Positions 51,392 to 60,700 of a stretch of DNA of 64,000 nucleotides are shown here, in pieces. Location: positions 48,947,371 through 49,011,370 of the forward strand of contig NC_092869.1 of NCBI RefSeq assembly GCF_032062135.1, given 5' to 3'. A program made the translations under genes and the position numbers. The notes beneath the pieces were generated by a model that worked only from the letters and a program-made list of their open reading frames with translations, searched no databases and was not told the origin of the DNA. The first letter of the stretch is position 1. Each line of letters starts with the position of its first letter. Source of the stretch: Pyxicephalus adspersus (taxonomy: Eukaryota > Chordata > Amphibia > Anura > Pyxicephalidae).

Positions 51392-51550
51392 GTCAGCCTT
51401 TCCCAACCTTTTTACCATGGGACAACGCTTGTAATAATATTCAGGTCCCCAGGGAACCCCGGCTATAATTTATACCCACAGATCAGTAAATTAGTGTGCT
51501 GGTCAGTGAGAAGAATGTCCGCCTTACAGATTGTAAAGAAACGTTACCTT
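51392..51550 (-). repeat. Dispersed repeat, family B (inverted, truncated)
   Basis: TTTCCCAACCTTTTTACCAT, GTCCCCAGGGAACCCCGGCT, ATAATTTATACCCACAGATC and GGTCAGTGAGAAGAATGTCC follow the family in inverted order. Confidence 0.75.
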
Positions 51551-54500
51551 CATGGCTTGGAGTGATATTTAAAATGAATAGCACTGCATGGAGGCAACCA
51601 ATGATACCGGGCTAGTCATAGAGGGGCAAACTGGGCCGTATCTCAATGGCATATGGGGGCAAGGAAGGGAATGGAGCACATTGTGGGCTCCCAATACACA
51701 TTTGCCCAGGGCCACATTTTTCACGAAACAGGCCATGTGTACAAGTAAAAACCTTAGGCTGCGTACACATGTGCAATAATTATCGTTGGAAACGAACAAC
51801 GACGACAACAACCAACAGTCTGATAAATGTTACCAAAAAAAGTGCACAATGACACAGATTAATGGGGAATGTCGCTGGAAATGAACAACCGTCCCTGAGG
51901 ATCTGATTTACCAACGATCGTTAGCTATCTATTGTGCGTATGGTCGTTCAGTGATCGTGGTGATACGATTTTATCTAGCGTGTGTACACTATTGGTGGAT
52001 TATATTTGATTGTATCTAGCGTGTGTACACTATTGGTGGATTATATTTGAACGAATGTATATAGCGTGTGTACACTATTGGTGGGGTATATTTGTATGAT
52101 TGTATCTAGCGTGTGTACACAATTGGTGGATTATTTGTATGATTGTATCTAGCGTGTGTACACTATTGGTGGATTATATCTGAATGATCGTATCTAGTGT
52201 GTGTACACTATTGGTGGATTATATTTGTACGATCGTATCTAGCGTGTGTACATTATTGGTGGATTATATTTGAACAATCGTATCTAGTGCGTGTACACTA
52301 TTGGTGGGTTATATTTGTATGATTGTATCTAGCGTGTATACACTATTGGTGGATTATATTTGAACGATCGTATCTAGTGTGTGTACACTATTGCTGGATT
52401 ATATTTGTACGATCGTATGTAGCGTGTGTACACTATTGGTGGATTATATTTGATTATATTTGAACGTTCGTATCTAGCGTGCGTACACTATTGGTGGATT
52501 ATATTTGTATGATCGTATCTAGCGTGTGTACACAATTGGTGGATTTTATTTGTACGATTGTATCTAGCATGAGTAGATTATTGGTGGATTATATTTGTAC
52601 ACTCGTATCTAGCTTGTGTACACTATTGATGAATTATATTTGAATGATCGTATGTAGCGTGTGTGCACTATTGGTGGATTATATTTGTACAATCGTTTAT
52701 AGCATGTGTACATTATTGGTGGATTATATTTGTATGATCGTATCTAGCGTGTGTACACAATTGGTGACTTATATTTGAACAATTGTATCTAACGTGTGTA
52801 CAGTATTCATGGATTATATTTGTAAGATCGTTTGTAGCATGTTTACACTATTGGTTGATTATATTTGAACGATTCTATCTAGCGTGTGTACACTATTGGT
52901 GGATTATATTTGTACGATCGTATCTACCGTGTGTACACAATTGGTGACTTATATTTGAACAATTGTATGTAGTGTGTGTACAATATTGGTGGATTAGATT
53001 TGTACGATTGTATCTAGCGTGTGTACACAATTGGTGACTTATATTTGAACAATTGTATCTAGCGTGTGTACACTATTGGTGGATTATATTTGTACAATCA
53101 TATGTAGCGTGTATACACTATTGGTGGATTATATTTGAACGAATGTTTCTAGCATGTGTAGATTATTGGTGGATAATACTTAAACGATTGTATGTAATGT
53201 GTATACACTATTGGTGAATGATATTTGAATGATCGTATCTAGGGTGTGTAGACTATTGGTGGATTATATTTGAACGATTGTATCTAGCGTGTGTAGATTA
53301 TTGGTGGATTATATTTGTTTGTTTGTATCTAGCGTGTGTACACTATTGGTGAATTATATGTGAACGATTGTATTTAGCGTGTGTACACTATTGGTGGATT
53401 ATATTTGAACGATCGTATGTAGCGTGTGTACACTATTGGTGGATTATATTTGAACGATTGTATTTAACGTGTGTGTAGATTATTGGTGGATTATATTTGT
53501 ATGATTGAATCTAGCGTGTGTACAGTATTGGTGGATTATATTTGAAGGATTGTATCTAGCGTGTGTACATTATTGGTGGATTATATTTGAACGATTGTAT
53601 CTAGCGTGTGTACACTATTGGTGGATTATATTTGTACGATCGTATCTAGCGTGTGTACACTATAGGTGGATTATATTTGAACAATTGTAATTAGCGTGTG
53701 TGGATTATTGGTGAATTATTTTTGTATGATTGTATCTAGTGTGTGTACACTACTGGTAGATTTTATTTGAACGATTGTATCTAGTGTGTGTAGATTATTG
53801 GTGGACTATATTTGAACGATCGTATCTAGCGTTTGTACACTATTGGTGGATTATATTTGTACGATTGTATATAGCGTCTGTACACTATTGGTGGATTATA
53901 TTTGTAAAATCATATCTAGCGTGTGTACACTATTGGTGGATTATATTTAAATGATCGTATCTAGCGTGTGTACACTATTGGTGGATTATATTTGAACGAT
54001 TGTATCTAGCATGTGTTGATTATTGGTGGATTATATTTGTACAGTTGTATCTAGCGTGTGTACACTCTTGGTGAATTATATTTGAATGATTTTGAATGAT
54101 CGTATGTAGCGTGTGTACACTATTGGTGGACTATATCTGATCAATTGTATGTAGCGTGTGTACACTATTGGTTGACTATATTCGATCAATTGTATGTAGC
54201 GTGTGTACACTATTGGTGGATTATATTTGTACGATCGGATCTAGCGTGTTTACACAATTGGTGACTTATATTTGAACAATTGTATCTAGCGTGTGTACAC
54301 TATTGGTGGATTATATTTGTACGATCGTTTGTAGCGTGTGTACACTATTGGTGGATTATATTTGTATGATTGTATCTAGCGTGTGTACACTATTGATTGA
54401 TTATAAATGTACGATCATATGTAGCGTGTGTACACTATTGGTGGATTATTTTTGTACGATCGTATGTAGCGTGTGTACACTATTGGAGGATTATATTTGA

Positions 54501-55673
54501 ACGATCGTATCTAGCATGTGTAGATTATTGGTGGATTATATTTGAACGATCGTATCTAGCGTGTGTACACTATTGGTTGATTATATTTGAACGATTCTAT
54601 CTAGCGTGTGTACACTATTGCAGGATTATATTTGTAAGATCATATCTAGCGTGTGTACACTATTGGTGGACAATATTTAAATGATTGTATGTAGCGTGTA
54701 TATACTATTGGTGGATTCTATTTGAACGATTGTATCTAGCGTGTGTAGATTATTGGTGGTTTATATTTGAACGTTCGTATTTAGCGTGTGTACACTATTG
54801 GTCGATTATATTTGTACAATTGTATCTAGCATGTGTTGATTATTGGTGGATTATATTTGTACAGTCGTATCTAGCGTGTGTACACTATTGGTGAATTATA
54901 TTTGAATGATTGTATCTAGCGTGTGTGTACACTATTGGTGAATTAAATTTGAACGATCGTATCCAGCATTTGTACACTATTGGTGAATTATATTTGAACG
55001 ATCGTATCTAGCGATTGTACACTATTGGTGAATTATATTTGAACGATCGTATCTAGCGATTGTACACTATTGGTGAATTATATTTGAACGATCGTATCTA
55101 GCGTGTGTACACTATTGGTGGATTATATTGGTACGATTGTATGTAGCGTGTGTACACTATTGGTGTATTATATTTGAACGATTGTATCTAGCGTAAGTAC
55201 ACTATTGGTGGATAATATTTGTACGATTGTATCTAGTGTGTGTACACTATTGGTGGAATATATTTGAACGATCGTATTTATCTTGTGTACACTATTGGTG
55301 GATTATATTTGAACGTTCGTATCTAGCGTGTGTACACTATTGGTGGATTATAATTGAACGTTCGTATCTAGAGTGCGTATACTATTGGTGGATAATATTT
55401 GAACGATTGTATCTAGCCTGGGTACACTATTGGTGGATTATATTTGAACGATCGTATGTAGCGTGTGTTCACTATTGGTGTATTATATTTGAACGATTGT
55501 ATTTAACGTGTGTAGATTATTGGTGGATTATATTTGTACGATTGAATCTAGCGTGTGTACAGTATTGGTGGATTATATTTGAATGATTGTATCTAGCGTG
55601 CGTACACTATTGGTGGATTATATTGAACGATTGTATCCAGCGTGTGTAGATTATTGGTGGATTATATTTGAAC

Positions 55674-56193
55674 GATCGTTTCTAGCGTGTGTACAGTATT
55701 GGTGGATATATTGTACGATTGTATCTAGCGTGTGTACACTATTGGTGGATTATATTTGTAAAATCATATCTAGCGTGTGTACATTATTGGTGGATTATAT
55801 TTGAACAATCGTATCCAGCGTGTGTAGACTATTGGTGGATTATATTTGTACGATTGTATCTAGCGTGTGTACACTATTAGTGAAATATATGTGAACAGTC
55901 GTATCTAGCGTGTGTACACTATTGGTGGATTATATTTGAACGATCGTTTCTAGCGTGTGTACAGTATTGGTGGATATATTGTACGATTGTATCTAGCGTG
56001 TGTACACTATTGGTGGATTATATTTGTAAAATCATATCTAGCGTGTGTACATTATTGGTGGATTATATTTGAACAATCGTATCCAGCGTGTGTAGACTAT
56101 TGGTGGATTATATTTGTACGATTGTATCTAGCGTGTGTACACTATTAGTGAAATATATGTGAACAGTCGTATCTAGCGTGTGTACACTATTGG
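55674..56193. repeat. Exact 268-bp duplication (six monomers) within the satellite
   Basis: The block starting CGATCGTTTCTAGCGTGTGT at 55674 recurs at 55942 with all the same private variants, including the shortened GGTGGATATATTGTACG unit and GTGAAATATATGTGAACAGT. The second copy stops at TTGG directly before two N at 56194. Elsewhere neighbouring monomers differ, so this identity is exceptional: either a recent six-monomer duplication or an assembly artefact. Confidence 0.85.
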
Positions 56194-56245
56194 NNCAATC
56201 GTTCAAATATAATCCACCAATAATCTACACACGCTAAATACAATG
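56194..56245 (-). repeat. Two-base gap followed by an inverted satellite monomer
   Basis: After NN (56194-56195) the sequence CAATCGTTCAAATATAATCC through ACACACGCTAAATAC is the satellite on the opposite strand, about one monomer long. The array then returns to the original orientation at 56243. No other inverted monomer was seen. Confidence 0.9.
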
Positions 56246-56689
56246 GTGGATTATATTTGAATGATTGTCTGTAGCGTGTGTACACTATTGGTGGATTATA
56301 TTTGTACGATTGTCTGTAGCGTGTGTACACTATTAGTGGATTATATTTGTTTTATATTTTTACAGCATGTACAGGATTGTTCACAATACGGTCGTTCAAA
56401 ATAATTGTGAATAGTCGTTGATGTGTCGTTAATCGTTCGTTTTCTAATGACAATCATTGCATGTCAGTACGTAGCCGTATAGGGTTGTATACGTTATGTA
56501 TATCCTTCTGTTTTATTATAATATATATATATGTGGGATCGCGTCTTCTTGTCTGGGGCCCGGTTGGCCCTTAGTTCCGCTTACTATATGGATGTAGATG
56601 GAGGAATGCTTTGTAAAAGTAATATATAGAATGTGTGATCTCCTCTTATTACCTAGGAAAGTTTTGTGAGGTAATACAAGGAATGAACC

Positions 56690-57034
56690 TGATCAAAGAT
56701 ATAATATAAGATAAAAATATAAGGTATAATATAAATGTTTGTATATAGGAACCATAAGAGTGATGTATCTGCGGAAATAATATAAGATAAGATATAAATA
56801 TAATATAAATATAGGATGTAAGATATAATATAGGATAAGGTATAGGATATAATGTAAGATATAAATATAAGGTATAAGATATAATGTAAGATATAATATA
56901 TAAGATTATAAGACATAATATAAAATATAAGATATAAATGTGAGATATAATATATAAGGTATAAGATGTAATATAAAGTATAATATAAGATATAAATGTT
57001 TGTACATAGGAGCCCTAACACCGGTCTATGTGCG
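56690..57034. repeat. ATAAGATATAA-rich tract with flanking direct repeats
   Basis: An AT-rich quasi-repetitive tract (ATATAAGATATAATATAAGG type) lies between two related 41-42 bp blocks: AAATGTTTGTATATAGGAAC...TGCGG (56733-56774) and AAATGTTTGTACATAGGAGC...TGCGG (56994-57034). It looks like a 260-bp tandem duplication carrying the simple repeat. It directly abuts the GC-rich promoter and could affect DNA melting or nucleosome placement. Confidence 0.8.
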
Positions 57035-57039
57035 GCTTT

Positions 57040-57240
57040 AGATTTGCCCCGTAGCTGGCACCGATGCCCGGCTCTGCCCCCCTCACCCCTCGCAGCGATC
57101 CCCCCGGTGCCAGGAGGGGGTCGGCCGGGGGCTGCGCTCTTATAGGCGGCCGCCAATGATTGACAGCCGTGCCCGGGGCTCCGCGCGTCACGTGACTGTG
57201 CGGTGGGCTGGAAGAAAAGCAGACCGTGTCTGTCTCGCAG
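57040..57240 (+). promoter_or_regulatory. bmp4: bmp4 proximal promoter, GC-rich (CpG-island-like)
   Basis: Base composition switches abruptly from AT-rich to GC-rich at about 57040. Visible sites: a forward CCAAT box at 57153-57157; TGATTGACAG at 57157-57166, the exact PBX-PREP/MEIS decamer consensus, overlapping the CCAAT by one base; and the perfect palindrome GTCACGTGAC at 57187-57196, a USF/TFE-type E-box. TTATAG at 57140-57145 is a poor TATA match. The start site is inferred near 57200-57260; occupancy of these sites is not shown. Confidence 0.7.
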
Positions 57241-57362
57241 TCTCATTCCGGTCATTGCAGCAGAGCCGTGCCATGGTATGAGTGAATGTGCTGAGCGAAT
57301 CCCCCGAGCTTCCCGGCCATTTGTAGAGCTTGTGAAGAATCATGGACTGTTGTTGTCTGTCA
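57240..57362 (+). other. bmp4: bmp4 non-coding leader exon (5' end approximate)
   Basis: Ends at CTGTCA followed by the donor GTGAGT (57363-57368). Joined to the acceptor at 57443-57444 it gives GGACTG...CTGTCA/AGACACCATG. As I recall it, human BMP4 mRNA has nearly the same leader (AAGAATCATGGACTGTT at the left, CTGTCAAGACACCATG at the right), which strongly supports both the exon and the junction. The exon carries upstream ATGs at 57273, 57278 and 57342. The 5' boundary is a guess from the promoter position. Confidence 0.7.
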
Positions 57363-57465
57363 GTGAGTAGACTTTTCCTTCCCCCTGGCTGGGATTATGT
57401 GTATATTGTGATGGCTAGCCGCTGATTTGTCTTCTCTCACCCAGAGACACCATGAGTCCTGGTAA
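57278..57465 (+). other. Upstream ORFs overlapping the bmp4 start codon
   Basis: In the predicted spliced leader, the ATG at 57278 opens 31 codons that end in a TGA overlapping the bmp4 ATG (57453-57455). The ATG at 57342 opens a second frame, 13 codons, reading MDCCCLSRHHESW and ending in TAA at 57463-57465, past the bmp4 ATG. The ATG at 57273 gives only Met-Val-stop. All are out of frame with bmp4 and could lower or gate its translation. If the 82-bp intron were retained, the 57278 frame would stop at TAG (57368-57370) instead. Confidence 0.6.
57363..57444 (+). other. bmp4: Short first intron of bmp4 (82 bp)
   Basis: GTGAGT donor; acceptor after TTGTCTTCTCTCACCCAG. 82 bp is short for a vertebrate intron but workable. 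The pyrimidine tract is good. The alternative donor GTATGAGT at 57276 is weaker and would lose the leader sequence that resembles human. Confidence 0.65.
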
Positions 57466-57770
57466 CCGAATGCTGATGGTCATTGTATTATGCCTGCTGG
57501 GTGGCAGCCATGCCAATCTCATTCCTCACAGCGACATTCGCCCGGCTCCCAGCCATCAGCTGCTGCGGGACTTCGAGCTGAGCCTGCTGCGAATGTTCGG
57601 TCTGCAGCGCCGGCCCCAGCCCAGTCAGGAGGTTCCGGTACCGGACTACATGCGGGACTTGTACCGGCTCCAGTCAGCCGAGGACGACGACGAATTGCGG
57701 CAAATTAACCTGGAATATCCCGACAGACCGACCAGCCGGGCCAACACCGTGCGGAGCTTTCACCATGAAG
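57452..57770 (+). CDS. bmp4: bmp4 coding exon 1 (residues 1-106 plus first base of codon 107)
   Basis: Starts at the ATG that begins [10 protein letters not shown] and ends at ...TTTCACCATGAAG before the donor GTAAGT (57771-57776). The intron is phase 1: the last G joins AA of exon 2 to give Glu107, reading FHHE/EHLEN without a gap. An unspliced reading frame runs on into the intron to 58111 but is not translated. Residues 22-36 ([15 protein letters not shown]) replace a longer lysine- and glycine-rich stretch found in other BMP4 proteins. Confidence 0.97.
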
Positions 57771-60700
57771 GTAAGTGTGCCCAAACATTCACCCAAGCTG
57801 GGGAGCGAATGTCCGGTGCGAGGGGATTGCTCAAAACTTTCCAAAAACTTCCCAGAATCATGTGTGTCAGCAGCTCGGGCTTACTGGGGGTATTCACCTC
57901 TATTTATCATTATTCACCTCTGTTTGTCATTATTCACCTCTATTTGTCATTATTCATCTGTATTTATCAATATTCATCTCTATCATTATTCATCTGTATA
58001 GATTTATTTATCCTTCTTTTACTTTATTTTACTTTTACTTTTAATAATCTCTATTTATCAATATTTAGATTTATTATTCTCTATTTTACTTTATTTTATC
58101 TTTATTTATGATTATTTATCTTTATTAATCTCTCGTTACCTTTATTCAGCTTTATTTAGCTTTATGTCTTTGCTGTTGCAATGTTATTTCTCAGGTTTAT
58201 CTTGTTATTTTTCTTGGTGTTTTGGCTNNNNNNNNNNNNNNNNNNNNNNNNNNNNNNNNNNNNNNNNNNNNNNNNNNNNNNNNNNNNNNNNNNNNNNNNN
58301 NNNNNNNNNNNNNNNNNNNNNNNNNNNNNNNNNNNNNNNNNNNNNNNNNNNNNNNNNNNNNNNNNNNNNNNNNNNNNNNNNNNNNNNNNNNNNNNNNNNN
58401 NNNNNNNNNNNNNNNNNNNNNNNNNNNNNNNNNNNNNNNNNNNNNNNNNNNNNNNNNNNNNNNNNNNNNNNNNNNNNNNNNNNNNNNNNNNNNNTGTACC
58501 CCACCTGTATGCACCTCACCTGTACAAATTCCCGCCCATGTTACCCATGTCATGCCCCCCCCCCCCGTAGCTGACCTGGATCTAGGTATGCAGCCCTTGT
58601 TATCAATGTATATGTTACATTATCAGCTGCTGGCAATGCCGGGGCCCATTCCTATCACACAAAACATTCAGCAGCCTACTGTAAAAGCTTCATCATGTCT
58701 TCTCATTGCAAATTACAGCACCTGAGCAGGTAGGCCCCTGACTTCCAGCAAGTTGGCCGACTTAGTGCCAGACACAAGCATTGCTGCCTATAGTGTGCGG
58801 ATCTCTTGACTTTAAAGCTTTGAGCTTTCTAAACAAATTTTAAAAACTTTTAATCTATCATAGGGCCACATTTGTCATTCGGAGTCATGTGATAAAACTG
58901 CAATAGGGACCAAACTGAGGTTCGAGGTTCCATTGGAGCAATTAGGACTTCTGATCTGACCCATTGATCTGTAGGGAGCAGCCACTGGTTTTATCGGACA
59001 TACAAGGTCTTAGATATATTATGGTAACACCTTAGGGAGTTCGGGGCCACACAGGCTCTTGTGAACATGTTTAGTTTTGCAGTTCCATCATAGATGGCTA
59101 GTTGACATTGCAATTGCCCACGCATGTTCTGGAACACGGAAGTAAGCCAATAGTCCAAAGCACGTGACGCCTGTACCTAGTCAATATGTTATTGTAGATT
59201 TTGTTTTTTGTGTTACTTTAGTTTCAGCATTATTACATTATCTTCTATACGACATCAGATGGTTTTTTGGATCTCATTGGCTTTAACAAACTTGTGATTG
59301 TCTTGTTGAATTTGTTTCCAAACACAAAATAAAGAAGTCTGGCCCATGTATGTTACACGCGGAGCAAAGGTTTGCTTTCAGTCTGTATAAACTGCGCTCC
59401 CGTCCCATCAAAGGCAAAGGCGTACCTCCCTGTTTTTTCCACTAACTTTAATACTTAAAGTACACTTGGTGTATTTAACGCCACAACTGTGTGTTTGTAA
59501 TATTTGTTCAATGAAGCCTTGTAATCCGATCCAAATGTTTCCTTGCGGATGTTTTTTTCCCAAGGTAAATCTGAGTTATTAATCCACGGCATCTTTGCAG
59601 TACTGGAATTTGCTTTTCTTTCCCCCCTCTTCTGTAATATGATCAACAAGGCATGCTCTATGCTTTCACAAATTGCTGGATCTCCTAAGCAATACACTTC
59701 GGATTCAGAAAGAAACTTTGTGATCTTGCCTGCCAAGTGATTTATGTACATGGAACTTGCAAAGTCGGATCACAAGTGGGTAGAGTTTGCAAGGTTGGGC
59801 ATTTGTTGGAGTGGGAGCATCTGTTCATGTAAAAGTTGAGGAACGGGTAGTCTTGCCGTGTTTTTTTGATGAAATAGTAGAGGCGGTTTGTGTGACTGCT
59901 CCTCTACATCTGTTCAAAACGCATTGAGTCCAATATTCATTTCTCCCTTTCTTTCTTTCCTTGTTAGAACATTTGGAGAACATACCAGGCACGTCAGGAA
60001 GCACGAGTATTCGTTTTTTCTTCAATCTCACCAGCATTCCAGAGAACGAGGTGATATCGTCGGCTGAGCTTAGACTTTATAGAGAACAGATAGACCATGG
60101 ACCTACGTGGGAAGAGGGATTCCATAGGATAAATATATATGAAGTCATGAAACCTCCTACAGAGAACGGACAGCTGATCACTAGGCTGCTGGACACAAGG
60201 CTCATCCACCACAACGTGACGAGGTGGGAAAGTTTTGATGTGAGCCCGGCCATTATGCGATGGACCCAAGAGAAGAGCATAAACCACGGGCTTGCGGTGG
60301 AGGTGGTACACCTCAATCAGACTAAACATTTTCAGGGGAAGCACGTTCGGGTCAGCCGATCCTTATTACCTCATGAGAACTCAGACTGGTCTCAGATAAG
60401 GCCGCTTTTAATCACCTTTAGCCACGATGGCAGGGGACATGCACTGACCAGGAGGTCAAAACGAAGTCCAAAGCCACAAAGAGCCCGCAAAAAAAACAAA
60501 AATTGTCGTAGGCATGCGTTGTATGTGGATTTCAGCGATGTTGGCTGGAACGATTGGATTGTGGCACCTCCGGGATATCAAGCATTTTATTGCCATGGTG
60601 ATTGCCCGTTTCCATTGGCTGACCACCTAAACTCAACCAATCATGCCATTGTACAAACTCTGGTTAACTCTGTTAACTCTAGCATCCCCAAAGCTTGCTG

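Larger units (their letters stand above)
51962..56350. repeat. 45-bp satellite array, about 97 copies
   Basis: Head-to-tail monomers of 45 bp: GTATCTAGCGTGTGTACACT then ATTGGTGGATTATATTTG and a variable GAACGATC / TACGATTG end. Variants are scattered singly (GTATGTAGC, TAGATTATTGG, CAATTGGTGAC), and a few monomers are partly duplicated (52440, 54080). Because 45 is a multiple of three and one frame lacks stops, ORFs of up to 119 codons with a 15-residue period (LACVHYWWIIFERSY) appear; they are not genes. The array lies inside a family-A MITE and its monomer resembles that family's interior. Confidence 0.97.
51758..56476. mobile_element. TTAA-type MITE, family A copy 4, swollen by an internal satellite
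   Basis: The left end GCTGCGTACACATGTGCAAT continues AATTATCGTTGGAAACGAAC; the right end, reverse-complemented from 56476, is GGCTACGTACTGACATGCAA continuing TGATTGTCATTAGAAAACGA. These are the two inverted ends of family A. The left flank is TTAG (51754-51757, a one-base TTAA variant); the right target site is not recognisable. Other copies in this window are 278-423 bp; this one spans 4.7 kb because the 45-bp satellite fills its interior. It ends about 750 bp before the bmp4 leader exon. Confidence 0.75.
57771..59967 (+). other. bmp4: bmp4 second intron (2197 bp)
   Basis: Donor GTAAGT and acceptor TTTCTTTCCTTGTTAG, both strong. It contains a 20-bp tandem repeat near 57889-57985, T-rich simple sequence to 58170, an N gap at 58228-58494, and then unique sequence. 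The part 59440-59800 is complex, with TAATCC-type cores (GTAATCCGATCC, TTATTAATCC), and could be an intronic enhancer; this is not demonstrated. Confidence 0.9.

Noticed and set aside
51062..51468. Overlapping ORFs rich in HRDHNTQRSQ
   Set aside because: Translation of the 16-bp tandem repeat in all three frames.
55227..55586. 119-codon ORF with a 15-residue repeat
   Set aside because: A by-product of a 45-bp satellite whose monomer lacks a stop in one frame; it breaks wherever a monomer gains or loses a base.
51962..56350. CRISPR-like array
   Set aside because: Monomers are contiguous with no unique spacers, and the genome is vertebrate.
57139..57146. TATA box at TTATAGG
   Set aside because: Poor match to the consensus and probably too far from the inferred start; the promoter looks CpG-type without a TATA box.
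56653..57255. 200-codon minus-strand ORF across the bmp4 promoter
   Set aside because: Its C-terminal half is translation of the AT-rich simple repeat (Tyr/Ile/Leu only) and its N-terminal half is GC-rich promoter. No domain and no plausible exon signals.
57276..57283. Alternative leader splice donor GTATGAGT
   Set aside because: Weaker than GTGAGT at 57363, and using it would remove leader sequence that resembles human BMP4 mRNA.
57771..58111. Extension of the bmp4 frame into the intron
   Set aside because: A consensus GTAAGT donor and a perfect in-frame join to exon 2 at 59968 show this is intron.
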